55,658 nt of DNA from Saprospiraceae bacterium (GTDB lineage Bacteria; Bacteroidota; Bacteroidia; Chitinophagales; Saprospiraceae), in contig JANWVR010000115.1 of the NCBI GenBank assembly GCA_025056735.1, forward strand, positions 1-55,658, in the 5' to 3' direction. Each line of letters starts with the position of its first letter. The first letter of the stretch is position 1. Positions 36,065 through 45,496 of this stretch are shown one piece after another. The notes under the pieces are model-generated. The model made no database searches. It was not told the origin of the DNA and worked only from the letters and a program-made list of their open reading frames with translations. A program made the position numbers and the translations under genes.

Positions 36065-36841
36065 TTATTTCAATTTGACTACCGTAGCCACCGAGGGCTT
36101 TTTCTTCTGTTGCTCTTCGTCGAAAGGCTTTAACAAAATAGTTACTGACTGGCCGTCGCTGGATAGTTCGGAAAGTGGATTCGAGGACTTTTTCACCTTC
36201 GCGTCGGGAAAACGATAAACTTGTTTATAGGTCATACTCGAAAAGAAGGCCTTTACCATTTCCATATTGCCCTCTTCGTCTTCTTCCTCTGCCTCGGCAA
36301 GTGTCTTCTTAAATTGCTCGCCGATATCGGCAACATTCAGCCGCTCAAAATTGCCTCCTTTAAAGCGGAAGGTTTCTTCCACTTTGGTGTCGTACTTTTC
36401 GCGGTTGATAACGCGGATAGCCTTGTTCAGCGCCTCGATGTTGGCGAAGTCGAACGAATAGCCGAAAAGGTAAACCGAGGTGTCGTTAATTTCCTGGACG
36501 TTGGACAGGCCGGCAATACTGCGCAGCGAGCTGGCTACAGAGCTAAGTTCGGCACCCATTTGGGCCATGGAATTTTCTTCTTCACCAGACGCCTCCTCTT
36601 CCTCACTATCGGTTTGCGCGTTTTCTCCGTCCGGATTTTCCTCCCCCGCTTCTTCGCCCATATTTTTGAGCGCGTCCATCATGGATTTTACTTCGCCCAT
36701 GTCCATCGTCATTTTATAGGAGCCAGAGCCGTCTTTCTTGACGGTTACTTCTTCTACAATATGCAAACAGCTGGCGAACAGCAGAGAGACGACTCCGAGT
36801 GTCAACCACCCGAGCAGTCGTTTGGTCAGATTTTTCATCAC
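36065..36841 (-). CDS. Uncharacterised lipoprotein with acidic linker
   Basis: A 258-residue probable lipoprotein. The signal peptide LLGWLTLGVVSLLFASC ends in a lipobox with Cys at about residue 25. A short domain (VEEVTVKKDGSGSYKMTMDM) follows, typical of small Bacteroidota lipoproteins. Residues about 62-92 are a Glu/Asp-rich low-complexity linker, then a C-terminal region of unknown fold (SMTYKQVYRFPDAKVKKSSN). It should be anchored to the outer or inner membrane. No function can be assigned. It is followed by its own terminator at 36031-36058. Confidence 0.8.
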   Translation of the reverse strand: MMKNLTKRLLGWLTLGVVSLLFASCLHIVEEVTVKKDGSGSYKMTMDMGEVKSMMDALKNMGEEAGEENPDGENAQTDSEEEEASGEEENSMAQMGAELSSVASSLRSIAGLSNVQEINDTSVYLFGYSFDFANIEALNKAIRVINREKYDTKVEETFRFKGGNFERLNVADIGEQFKKTLAEAEEEDEEGNMEMVKAFFSSMTYKQVYRFPDAKVKKSSNPLSELSSDGQSVTILLKPFDEEQQKKKPSVATVVKLK

Positions 36842-36883
36842 AACAAGGGTATTTTTAAAAAGTGAATGTTGGCCTAACTTCTT

Positions 36884-39781
36884 TTACTCTACGGCAAAGG
36901 TAGTACTTACTGATTTGCCGTCCTTTTGCATTTCCAGCACATAGCTGCCTTTTTGTAAATAAAATTTCCCAGTATCAGCTTTGGTAAGTTCGAGCGTCTT
37001 TTTCGGGTCTTTTTGGGCGTCTTGCAAGGCTTTTTGATAACGTTTCACAGCGGCCTCTTGAACGTCTAAGGCGTATGAGAACGTATTTAAACCAGGCTTG
37101 CAATCCACCTGCCTGCTGTTGAGCACGATGCCGTCTTTTGTTTTGACACTCCAGGAGGCTTTTCCTGGCGCTGCGGCGTAAAATACGATGGGAAGTTCTG
37201 GGTCTTTGAGTTCGCGCCAGGGTTGTTTTTTGCCCCAGTTCTCGCTGTATTTGATCTTTGCTGGTTCAAAGACATAAATAGGCATTGCCAGCACTTCGGG
37301 CGTCAATTGCTGGATAGGCGCAATGTTAATTCGATATAGCGAGCGCCCATGGGTGCCGAGAATAAGTTCGCGAGCGCGTTTTTGGATGGCGATATCGTGC
37401 ACGGGCGCGGTAGGCAAGTCTGGGCAAAGGGCATGGAAAGTGTTGCCTCTGTCCAAAGAGACATAGGCGCCTGCGTCGGTGCCGACATAAAGCACGTTGG
37501 GATTCTCCGGGTCTTCTCGCACAACGTTGATGGGTTCCAAAGGCAGATTAAGGCCGATGCGTTCCCACGTGGCACCATAGTTTTCCGAGACATACAGATA
37601 GGGTTTGAAGTCGTCCCAGCGATAGCCGTTGAGGCTGGCATAGACGCGGCTTTTTTGATGTGCTGAGGCGATGATGCGCGATACCCATAGGTTGGGCGGT
37701 AGGGAGTCGGAGATACGCTTCCAGGTATCGCCTCCGTCGCGCGTTACGTGGATGAGGCCATCGTCGGAGCCAACATAGAGTAAGCCGAATTTGAGCGGGC
37801 TTTCACTGATGGTCGTGAGTGTGCCGTAAGGGACGTTGCCGACGCGGCTGCCTTTGGTCAGATCGTCGGAGATGGCTTCCCAGTCGTCGCCGCGGTTGAA
37901 GGAGCGGTAAAGCTTATGAGCGCCGAGATAGAGCACATCGGGGTGGTGTGTGCTAAGGTGGATAGGCGTCTGCCAGTTGAAGCGCGGCGGTCGTTCGCCC
38001 AGATCATGTTTGGGGGTGATGGCTTTTCGCTTGCCGGTTTTTTGTTCGATGCGGAAGTAGTTGCCAAACTGATAGCCGGTATAGATGATGTCGTTGGTGC
38101 GCGGATCCACGGCCACCTGCATTCCGTCGCCACCCAGCAGGCTCTGATACGGGTACTGCCCAGTCTGATGCCAGCTGCTGGAAGCCTGGTAGGTTGAAGG
38201 GCCGACCCAGACGCCGTTGTCCTGCGCGCCGCCGTAGACGCGATAGGGTTGAGCATCGTCCACCGCTACGGCGTAGAACTGCCCTACGGGCGGTTGATTG
38301 CATTTGATCCAGGACTCTCCGTCGTCCCAGGAAATGTTTAGCCCGCCGTCGTTACCGTTGACCAAATGGCCCGGGCGATTGGGATTGACCCACAGGGCGT
38401 GATGATCTACGTGTACATTGTCGCCATTGATGTTGCGCCAGGTACGGCCGCCATCGTCGCTGCGGATGATGTAAAAGCCCAGCAGATACACCTTATCTGC
38501 ATCGCCGGGCTGACAGCGAATGTTGGAGAAATAATAACCGTAGGTGAAATTCATTTGCTCCAGCGGCTCGTCGTGCGTGCGCTTCCAGGTGCGGCCCCCG
38601 TCATCGCTGCGATAAACTTCAGCGCCGATGTAGTCCGTCTCGAACAGCTGAGCATTGGCGTCCTCCAGATATTCTACCAACGTTTGAGGAGTAATGGCGC
38701 CTTTTTGAACTAATTCTTTGATTTTCTTTGCATTATACTTTTCTGGAAAGTGGTTTTGCTTTAGAAAAGTGTCTATTTGTTCGTCTGGCAGTTTGAGGAA
38801 AGCGGCGGCATTCATGGTGCGCAGAGCGTCTTTTGTCAGGGCTTCGGTGGCAGGCTTGTCCTTTTTGGGCTTCGGATTCTGGTTGTCCACGCAGGCGTAA
38901 AGGACAGTCTTTCCATCTTTTATGCCGGCGTCTAAGCCGATGCGCCCGGTATTAGGCCCGGTAGGGAAGCCACTACCCGGCGTAGTTAGTCGGCCCCAGG
39001 TAGCGCCGCCGTCGGTGCTTTTCCAGATGGCCGAGCCTTCGCCGGCGCCGCTGAAGTTCCAGGCCCGGCGCTCGCGTTGCCAGGTAGCGGCATAGACGGT
39101 GTTGGGATTTTGCGGGTCTAAGCAGAGGTCAATGGCGCCCGTGTTGTCGTCCACGAAGAGCGTGCGCCGCCAGGTGCGGCCACCATCGGTGCTTCGATAG
39201 ACGCCGCGCTCTGGATTGGGCGAGTAGAGATGCCCTAGTACAGCCACCCAGAGGACCTCCGGGTCCTTCGGGTGTAGCACAATGCGCCCGATGTGGTGGC
39301 TTTCGGGCAGGCCGCGCCATTCCCACGTTTTACCATTGTCGGCGCTGCGGTAGATGCCCGTGCCAGCATACGAAGAGCGGCTGCTGTTGTTTTCGCCTGT
39401 ACCGACCCAGATGACGCGGCGCTGCCAGTCCACGGCAATGTCGCCGATGGTCATGGCGGCTTCCTGGTCGAAGATGGGTTTGAAAGTAACGCCATTGTTG
39501 GTTGAATGCCACACCCCCGCCGATGCGTAGGCGATGTACATCTCCGTTGGGTCGGCTGGATTGACTTCTACGTCAGTTACGCGGCAAGAGAACACCGACG
39601 GCCCTATGCTGACGGCGCGCACGCTGCCCATGAGCGTGCTTTCCTTCAAAGCCCGATGTTGTTCAAAGCCTTTGAGGCGTTCTTCAGCAGGCGTTGGCTT
39701 TTGGGCAAAAGTCGAGGCGGCTACAAAAATAAAACCAAGCCCCAAAGTCCTCCACATGAGTGTCAAAAGAAGACGTCGCAT
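36884..39781 (-). CDS. Large secreted BNR/sortilin-like beta-propeller protein
   Basis: A 965-residue exported protein with a signal peptide (WRTLGLGFIFVAASTFAQ). Most of it consists of BNR/Asp-box motifs of the VPS10/sortilin propeller type, for example YRSADNGKTWEW, YRSTDGGRTWRR, YRSDDGGRTWKR, IRSDDGGRTWRN and VTRDGGDTWKRIS. These proteins are often labelled glycosyl hydrolases, but sialidase or hydrolase residues are not evident here. There is no T9SS sorting domain; the tail GSYVLEMQKDGKS is an Ig-like end. It may bind or process extracellular glycans or peptides. I chose ATG 39781 since the signal peptide begins there; an in-frame start at 39841 adds 20 residues. Confidence 0.85.
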   Translation of the reverse strand: MRRLLLTLMWRTLGLGFIFVAASTFAQKPTPAEERLKGFEQHRALKESTLMGSVRAVSIGPSVFSCRVTDVEVNPADPTEMYIAYASAGVWHSTNNGVTFKPIFDQEAAMTIGDIAVDWQRRVIWVGTGENNSSRSSYAGTGIYRSADNGKTWEWRGLPESHHIGRIVLHPKDPEVLWVAVLGHLYSPNPERGVYRSTDGGRTWRRTLFVDDNTGAIDLCLDPQNPNTVYAATWQRERRAWNFSGAGEGSAIWKSTDGGATWGRLTTPGSGFPTGPNTGRIGLDAGIKDGKTVLYACVDNQNPKPKKDKPATEALTKDALRTMNAAAFLKLPDEQIDTFLKQNHFPEKYNAKKIKELVQKGAITPQTLVEYLEDANAQLFETDYIGAEVYRSDDGGRTWKRTHDEPLEQMNFTYGYYFSNIRCQPGDADKVYLLGFYIIRSDDGGRTWRNINGDNVHVDHHALWVNPNRPGHLVNGNDGGLNISWDDGESWIKCNQPPVGQFYAVAVDDAQPYRVYGGAQDNGVWVGPSTYQASSSWHQTGQYPYQSLLGGDGMQVAVDPRTNDIIYTGYQFGNYFRIEQKTGKRKAITPKHDLGERPPRFNWQTPIHLSTHHPDVLYLGAHKLYRSFNRGDDWEAISDDLTKGSRVGNVPYGTLTTISESPLKFGLLYVGSDDGLIHVTRDGGDTWKRISDSLPPNLWVSRIIASAHQKSRVYASLNGYRWDDFKPYLYVSENYGATWERIGLNLPLEPINVVREDPENPNVLYVGTDAGAYVSLDRGNTFHALCPDLPTAPVHDIAIQKRARELILGTHGRSLYRINIAPIQQLTPEVLAMPIYVFEPAKIKYSENWGKKQPWRELKDPELPIVFYAAAPGKASWSVKTKDGIVLNSRQVDCKPGLNTFSYALDVQEAAVKRYQKALQDAQKDPKKTLELTKADTGKFYLQKGSYVLEMQKDGKSVSTTFAVE

Positions 39782-39864
39782 AGTCCCGATTTTCACTGTC
39801 TTGAATAATAGCCGCGAAGATAGGACAACAAAAACCGGCAATAAGAAGGCTGTGCAAGTGCTTG

Positions 39865-40500
39865 TCAGGAGGTCAGAAAGGAACGCATCAGCTGCGCTGT
39901 ATCTATATCTGGTGTTTTTACAATGCCGCGAATACCCAGCGCTTCTGCTGCGCGCACGTTGGCCTCTAAGTCGTCAATAAAGATGGTCTCTTCAGGTTTT
40001 AGACCTGCGTCTTGCAATACGTATGCGTAGATGCGCTCATCGGGTTTGCGCAAACCCACTTCATGGGAGTAATAAACGGCGTCAAAATAGCGCTCGCGGA
40101 AGTCGTGTCGCTGGTGTTCTTCTGCCATATAGCGATCTATCCAGCGCGCATGCAGGTCGTTGATGTTGCTGAGCAAAAAGACGCGATAGCGTTCGCGGAG
40201 GCGCTCCAACAGGTCGAAGTATTCCGACGGCATTCCAATGAAGATCGCGTTCCAGGCCTCCAGCACTTCTGCCTCTGTCAGTGCCGGCTCCGAAGACCTT
40301 CGGAGTACCTCTATGAAAACTTCTGTGCTCAAAGCCCCCGTTTCATAGCGGTTGAACACATCTGCTGCCCGCAATTTGGCGCGTGCCGCCTCAAAACGGT
40401 CGTCGCCCAATAGGCGGCGCAATTGCCGCTCCGTAGCGCCTAAGTCTAAGTGAAACAAGACGTTGCCGAAGTCAAAAATAAGGTTCTGAAGGCCAGACAT
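39865..40500 (-). CDS. HAD-superfamily phosphatase (YihX-like)
   Basis: A 211-residue HAD hydrolase. Motif I is LIFDFGNVLF (nucleophile D10), motif II is FLLSNIND, the conserved lysine is in VGLRKPDERIY and motif IV is IFIDDLEANV. The DxG form of motif I and the helical cap match YihX-type sugar-phosphate phosphatases and related epoxide-hydrolase-N-like members. The substrate is unknown. It follows the propeller gene on the minus strand but with its own region upstream; operon membership is unclear. Confidence 0.9.
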   Translation of the reverse strand: MSGLQNLIFDFGNVLFHLDLGATERQLRRLLGDDRFEAARAKLRAADVFNRYETGALSTEVFIEVLRRSSEPALTEAEVLEAWNAIFIGMPSEYFDLLERLRERYRVFLLSNINDLHARWIDRYMAEEHQRHDFRERYFDAVYYSHEVGLRKPDERIYAYVLQDAGLKPEETIFIDDLEANVRAAEALGIRGIVKTPDIDTAQLMRSFLTS

Positions 40501-40579
40501 GCGCGTTTTGCTTTTCCGGGCAAATATCTGTTGCCCACCTGTAGCAGCAGGTTAAGGTTTTGTGAGGAATAGCGTTTTT

Positions 40580-42385
40580 TCAATCAAACTGCTCGGCGCG
40601 AAGGCGGTCTATAGCCAACGGCTTATCGCTTTCGGCATTCCAAAACAGTATTTCTATTCTATCAAAAGAGACCTTTGGAAGTCGCAAGTCCTGGTAAATC
40701 TCGCGCGTTTCACCGCCATTCAGCATCCGGAAGACGCGGATCATCCGCTCGTGCACCGTTTGCTCGCCGGATTTCACTTTTACAATAAACTGGGCCATTT
40801 TCCATACATTCCATTCCTTTTCCCCCGCCCGGAAGGTGGCCCATACGCGCAATTTAGCGCCGTCCATGGGAACGATTGGAAATACAATAACCTCGCTAAA
40901 CTGGCGCTCAGCACTAAGACAGAGACCGCGTTGCCCTTCGATGGGCGTCAAAGGGCAGCCTTCCTGCACTGGAAGGCCTTCAAAGTTGTTTTCATAGATA
41001 AGCCGAATATTCCGCCGGCGTTCGCCGTAGTCGCAGTCGGTGTCTAAGAGTTTTTTCGCATCCACGGGCGCTTGCCAACGCAAAAAAATGCGCCAAAAGT
41101 AGGCTCGCGTCATAAACTCTGGCTCCAACAGACCGCCTCGGTGGGCCTGATGGGTGAGCCAGAGGTTGTAATAGACAAAAAACGCGCACAGTGCCCAAAA
41201 TATCGCCCGAAAAGCAGTATGACGGACACTGAGTACCTGCTGGGCAAATGCTGTTAATGGGAAAGCCAGTACAGCATAACTCTGTACCATCGCGCGTTGG
41301 CCTAAGCTGCCGCCATACCACCAGATAGACCAGGCGAAAGTAACATATAAAAACAGCGCAAAAAACAGCCCTATGGCCCAAAAGAGATCGCGATGCCTCT
41401 TCCAAAGATGCCAAAAACCAATTAAAGCAAATACCATCATGGGGGTGTAAATCAACCAGCCTTTGCGATAGCTGATGAGGCCATTGAACAAATGCGGTCG
41501 TAGCCAGTCGAAAGCCTGATCCTGGTAGCTGTACACCCACCATTCGCCGGTAACGAATTTCCAGTAAGCGACCTGAATGCTAAGCACTAAGGCGGCAGCC
41601 AGCATTGCCGGGAGTAGGTGATGCCAGTGATTTTTCCAAAAAAGCCAACGCTTGGCGAGCCCGGCGCGGTTGGCCACACCCCAGATGAGCGGGAGTATCG
41701 CCGCCAGAATTTCGGTTGGGCGTGTCAGCGTCATCAGGCCGAGCAATCCTCCTACGACAATGGCTTTCCATTGAAGTGGTTGTGCGTAGTAGGAAATGGT
41801 CGCTGCTATCAGTAACGCATATAGCGTAAACAGGTAGTTATGCGTCATGGCGCCAGTGATGGCGGCATAGTCTAAGTAGTTGGTTCCCAGTATCAAAAGC
41901 ACAAGTGTTACGGCCGTTGCCGCATCGGAGAAATAATGCAGCAGATTACGTCGCAATACCCATAACCCCAGTAACGCGACCAACAGGCTGCCCATACCGA
42001 TAGCTACCTGATAGGGATAAGAAAAGCCATCGGCTTCATACCCTAAGGCCTGGGCTAACGCATGGGCAACCCCAAAAAACGGCAGGTACTGCACAGCCAG
42101 CCCGCAAGAATACTTGAGGACGTAGTTGCCCGAAGGATGCAGGAAAGCCTGATACGGCCCGTCTGAAGGCCGGTATTTCTGATGAATGGCATTCCGAAAC
42201 GAGAGCTGTTTGATATCTCGATAAATGAACACAGCGGGCAGATAAAAGTAATAGCCCGACACATCCCAACTCAGCATGGCCTCCGTTTGGCCCTGATTCC
42301 ATTTAGGGTAATAGAAAATGCCAATCGCTAAGACAAAAAGGGCGCATCCAGCGTAAGCCCAGCGCGACAGGGAGAGGTTTTTCAT
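40580..42385 (-). CDS. Polytopic membrane protein, possible GT-C glycosyltransferase
   Basis: A 601-residue membrane protein with roughly ten helices between residues 8 and 420 and a soluble C-terminal domain of about 170 residues. The first periplasmic loop has a GT-C-like acidic motif (AMLSWDVSGYYFYLPAVF), as in dolichyl-phosphate-mannose-type transferases, and TRPTEILAAILPL is a further family-like piece. A role in transferring lipid-linked sugars to envelope components is plausible but not proven. The C-terminal part (about 430-601) shows no recognised fold. Stop and HAD start are 79 bp apart, and a TAnnTTTG box lies upstream at 42406. Confidence 0.72.
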   Translation of the reverse strand: MKNLSLSRWAYAGCALFVLAIGIFYYPKWNQGQTEAMLSWDVSGYYFYLPAVFIYRDIKQLSFRNAIHQKYRPSDGPYQAFLHPSGNYVLKYSCGLAVQYLPFFGVAHALAQALGYEADGFSYPYQVAIGMGSLLVALLGLWVLRRNLLHYFSDAATAVTLVLLILGTNYLDYAAITGAMTHNYLFTLYALLIAATISYYAQPLQWKAIVVGGLLGLMTLTRPTEILAAILPLIWGVANRAGLAKRWLFWKNHWHHLLPAMLAAALVLSIQVAYWKFVTGEWWVYSYQDQAFDWLRPHLFNGLISYRKGWLIYTPMMVFALIGFWHLWKRHRDLFWAIGLFFALFLYVTFAWSIWWYGGSLGQRAMVQSYAVLAFPLTAFAQQVLSVRHTAFRAIFWALCAFFVYYNLWLTHQAHRGGLLEPEFMTRAYFWRIFLRWQAPVDAKKLLDTDCDYGERRRNIRLIYENNFEGLPVQEGCPLTPIEGQRGLCLSAERQFSEVIVFPIVPMDGAKLRVWATFRAGEKEWNVWKMAQFIVKVKSGEQTVHERMIRVFRMLNGGETREIYQDLRLPKVSFDRIEILFWNAESDKPLAIDRLRAEQFD

Positions 42386-42405
42386 ACTAAAAAGTTAGGC
42401 AGGCA

Positions 42406-42413
42406 CAAAGATA
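42406..42413 (-). promoter_or_regulatory. Candidate -7 promoter box of the GT-C-like gene
   Basis: TATCTTTG on the minus strand matches TAnnTTTG, 20 bp upstream of the ATG at 42385. Confidence 0.5.
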
Positions 42414-42492
42414 TCCTTCGGGCGCCATCGCGGTTGGCGGGCAACCGATATTTGCAACGATTAGCCTATGTGTTACCTTACCTAAATACTTT

Positions 42493-44124
42493 ATGATAAA
42501 GTACCCTCTTCTTGTAGCGGCGTTCTCTCTTGCCCTCTCTTTTCAAACCTCTGGACAATCTAATCCCGACTTTATCTTAGAAAAACTACCAGAGTTTATC
42601 AATTCGTCCTACGCCGAAATCACGCCTGTAGTCAGCCGCGATGGTCGGGCACTGTTTTTCACCCGCGTGGCGTATCCGGAGTTTTGCCGATACCTTTTTT
42701 TGGACAGCATTGACCTGCACGAAAAGTTTCCGCCAGAGCGCTATGAGCGCATTTTGCGCAACATTTACTCCGAATTGGAGCGCAAGCCTGTAAGTCATCC
42801 AGCAACTTCCAGTTTCAACCAGGATGTCTGGATAGCAGAAGCAGACTCTGCATTTGTCTTTTACTTTTTGCAACACCCGGGACCGCCGCTCAACAATGCC
42901 CTGCCGAACAGCATCACGTGCATCACGCCCGACCCAAATGCTTTTTACTGCATCAATCAGTTTTCGCCTAAGGGCGATATGACGCGCGGCTTTTCGATTA
43001 TTCGGCGCACCGATAGCACATGGCTTTTTCCGAAACCCATTGAAATAGCGGAATACTACACCATTAACTCCGAGGTAAACCTGACCATGAGTTTTGATGG
43101 GAAGGTGCTCATTCTTTCTGCCACCCGCCACGACTCGCGCGATATGGACCTGTATGTGTGCTTCAAAGAGGGCGAAAACAAGTGGAGCGCACCGCGCAAC
43201 TTAGGCCCAACGGTCAATACGCGCTACCGCGAAACGACGCCTTTTCTTTCGGAGGACAACCGCACGCTCTTTTTCTCTTCTAATCGGTGGGAAAGCCTTG
43301 GTGGAAACGACATCTTCATGTGTAAACGCTTGGATGATACCTGGCAAAACTGGTCTGAAGCCCAGCGGGTAGTAGAGCCGATTAACTCTCGGGCAGATGA
43401 CAGCCAGCCCTATTTCAACATGACCTCCGGCTATTTGTACTTCACTTCCACTCGAGACGGCAGCAGCGACATTTTCCGGGTGCGCATTGCACCGCCACAG
43501 CCCACCGAACTCACTGTGCGCGGGCGTATTTTACATCGAAAAACGTACCAGCCAGTGCTGGGAGCAAGCGTTCGATACGGCGCTGAAAACAATCCAAGCA
43601 ATATGCTATCGGCTTCCAGCGGCTTTTTTTCGCTAAAAATTCCCAAAGGGGTGTCGTTTACATTTACCCCCGAAAAAATTGGCCTGGCCGGCACACCGAC
43701 GACGGTTTACTTTCCCTGGGACTACTACTACTTTCAGGAATACCAATGGATAGACCTTTGGATGGACTCGCTGGAGGTGGGCAGCAAGATTGAATTATCG
43801 CCGATTTATTTCAAGCAATCATTACCAGTCATTCTGGAAACCTCATACGGCGAATTGGAGCGATTAGCCGATTTGCTCCAGAGCAATCCTACCCTATCTA
43901 TTCGCATTGAGGGACACACCGATAATGTGGGTCGCCCGGAAGACCTTCAGCGCTTATCTGAGCAACGCGCTCAGGCTATCCGCGACTTCCTTCTGGCCCG
44001 AGGCATCGCTCCCGAGCGCATAGAAGCCGTAGGTTATGGAGCGCAACACCCCGTCAATGACAACAGCACGGAAGAACTTCGCGCTCAAAACCGACGTGTA
44101 GAAATCCGAATTACGCGGATTTAA
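42493..44124 (+). CDS. OmpA-family protein with PD40-type propeller
   Basis: A 543-residue envelope protein. A signal peptide (PLLVAAFSLALSFQTSGQ) is followed by PD40/WD40-like propeller repeats (residues about 30-330, such as GGNDIFMCKRLDDTWQNW and SRDGRALFFT), a carboxypeptidase-regulatory-like beta module (VRGRILHRKTYQPVLGASV, about 335-375) and a C-terminal OmpA peptidoglycan-binding domain (IEGHTDNVGRPEDLQRLSEQ and NRRVEI). The peptidoglycan-binding Asp and Arg are present. The plan is that of Bacteroidota gliding/T9SS-associated proteins such as PorE, but there is no lipobox, so that identity is not claimed. A parS site begins 6 bp after the stop. Confidence 0.85.
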   Translation: MIKYPLLVAAFSLALSFQTSGQSNPDFILEKLPEFINSSYAEITPVVSRDGRALFFTRVAYPEFCRYLFLDSIDLHEKFPPERYERILRNIYSELERKPVSHPATSSFNQDVWIAEADSAFVFYFLQHPGPPLNNALPNSITCITPDPNAFYCINQFSPKGDMTRGFSIIRRTDSTWLFPKPIEIAEYYTINSEVNLTMSFDGKVLILSATRHDSRDMDLYVCFKEGENKWSAPRNLGPTVNTRYRETTPFLSEDNRTLFFSSNRWESLGGNDIFMCKRLDDTWQNWSEAQRVVEPINSRADDSQPYFNMTSGYLYFTSTRDGSSDIFRVRIAPPQPTELTVRGRILHRKTYQPVLGASVRYGAENNPSNMLSASSGFFSLKIPKGVSFTFTPEKIGLAGTPTTVYFPWDYYYFQEYQWIDLWMDSLEVGSKIELSPIYFKQSLPVILETSYGELERLADLLQSNPTLSIRIEGHTDNVGRPEDLQRLSEQRAQAIRDFLLARGIAPERIEAVGYGAQHPVNDNSTEELRAQNRRVEIRITRI

Positions 44125-44130
44125 CTCGAA

Positions 44131-44146
44131 TGTTTCACGTGGAACA
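44131..44146. promoter_or_regulatory. parS centromere-like site (perfect match)
   Basis: TGTTTCACGTGGAACA is the reverse complement of TGTTCCACGTGAAACA, a classic ParB-binding parS sequence. All 16 positions match the consensus. It lies in the short gap between the OmpA gene and thrC, 31 bp before the thrC ATG. parS sites cluster near the chromosome origin in most bacteria. Confidence 0.85.
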
Positions 44147-44176
44147 TCTTTCCCAACCCGCCTCTTCTATTTTTTT

Positions 44177-45484
44177 ATGGAATTATACAGCACGAATAAC
44201 CCACATCTACGCGCCACTTTTCGAGAGGCACTTTTTCAAGGCCTACCACCTGACAACGGCCTTTACATGCCTGCCCAAATACCGCGCATGCCCGAAAAAT
44301 TTCTGAAACAACTGCCCGAATTGCCTTTTGATGAAATTGCTTATGCCATAGCCCTCGCACTGATTGGCGATGAAATCGCGCCAGACGCCTTGAAGGAGAT
44401 TATTCAACAGACAATAACTTTCCCTGCACCCGTAGTCTTATTAGACAATACAACAGGCGTGCTGGAACTCTTTCACGGGCCTTCGTTAGCCTTCAAAGAC
44501 TTTGGCGCTCGCTTCATGGCACAGGTTATGGCGCACTTTAACCCCGAAGGCGAACGCGACCTGGTCATTTTAGTGGCCACTTCGGGTGATACCGGTGGCG
44601 CTGTGGCGGCAGGTTTTTATCAAACCCCTGGTATTCGCGTTGTCATTCTGTACCCTTCGGGCAAGGTCAGCCCTCTTCAGGAAAAACAACTGACAGCATT
44701 AGGAAAAAATATTGCGGCCATTGAAGTGGACGGCACGTTCGACGACTGCCAGGCATTGGTAAAAAGGGCCTTTCTGGATGAAATGCTTCGCGAAAAATTG
44801 CGCCTGAGCTCTGCCAATAGCATCAACATCGCGCGCCTATTACCGCAGATTTTTTATTATTGGGAAGCCTACAAACAGGTACAACACTTCAAGCGCCCGG
44901 TAATCTTTTCGGTGCCTTCGGGCAACTTTGGCAACCTGACAGCCGGGCTTATTGCCCAGCAGATGGGGCTGCCTGCGTACCACTTCATTGCAGCTACCAA
45001 CATCAACGACACCGTGCCGGCATACTTAGCGCAAGGCCGCTTTGAGCCAAAGCCTTCCGTGCGTACGCTCTCAAACGCCATGGATGTGGGCAATCCCTCC
45101 AACTTCGCCCGGATGCTGCATTTGTATGGTTCCACGTGGAACATCATGCGGACACACGTCTCCGGTTTTGCCTTCGACGATGCGCAAACACGCGCCGCTA
45201 TGCGAAAAGTTTATGCCGCACATCAATACGTGCTCGACCCACATACCGCTATCGGCTATTTAGCCTGGAAGACCTATCAAGAACAATCGAACAGCGAAGC
45301 CTTTGGCATCGTATTAGGCACGGCCCACCCTGCTAAGTTTCAGGAAGACGTCTCAGAAATCCTGCAAACAGAGATACCGCTTCCGCCTGCCCTGACGCAA
45401 CTGATGGACAAGCCCAAGCGCGCCATTTTCATGCCCGCGCACTACGAGTCATTTCGAGAATGGCTTTTGAGCGCGTGTCCATAA
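44177..45484 (+). CDS. thrC: Threonine synthase
   Basis: A 435-residue PLP enzyme converting O-phosphohomoserine to threonine. The PLP lysine is K107 in GPSLAFKDFGARFM; ATSGDTGGAVAAGF and the SANSINIARLLPQ motif are typical, as is GNFGNLTAGLIA. The N-terminal LRATFREALFQGLPPDNGLYMP is the standard opening of the longer (class with about 430 residues) form. No other thr genes are adjacent. The 5' gap holds a parS site, and a second parS-like palindrome lies inside the gene at 45129-45142. Confidence 0.95.
   Translation: MELYSTNNPHLRATFREALFQGLPPDNGLYMPAQIPRMPEKFLKQLPELPFDEIAYAIALALIGDEIAPDALKEIIQQTITFPAPVVLLDNTTGVLELFHGPSLAFKDFGARFMAQVMAHFNPEGERDLVILVATSGDTGGAVAAGFYQTPGIRVVILYPSGKVSPLQEKQLTALGKNIAAIEVDGTFDDCQALVKRAFLDEMLREKLRLSSANSINIARLLPQIFYYWEAYKQVQHFKRPVIFSVPSGNFGNLTAGLIAQQMGLPAYHFIAATNINDTVPAYLAQGRFEPKPSVRTLSNAMDVGNPSNFARMLHLYGSTWNIMRTHVSGFAFDDAQTRAAMRKVYAAHQYVLDPHTAIGYLAWKTYQEQSNSEAFGIVLGTAHPAKFQEDVSEILQTEIPLPPALTQLMDKPKRAIFMPAHYESFREWLLSACP
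45129..45142. promoter_or_regulatory. Second parS-like site inside thrC
   Basis: GTTCCACGTGGAAC is a perfect 14-bp palindrome containing the parS core GTTnCACGTGnAAC. The flanking 16-mer (45128-45143) differs from the consensus only at its first base (G instead of T). It is about 1.0 kb from the first parS and in coding sequence, as many parS sites are. Confidence 0.65.
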
Positions 45485-45496
45485 AACTCATCCACC

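Noticed and set aside
37561-37576. CACGTG in the BNR-propeller gene as a third parS
   Set aside because: The flanks (GTTCCCACGTGGCACC) break the parS arms at several positions.
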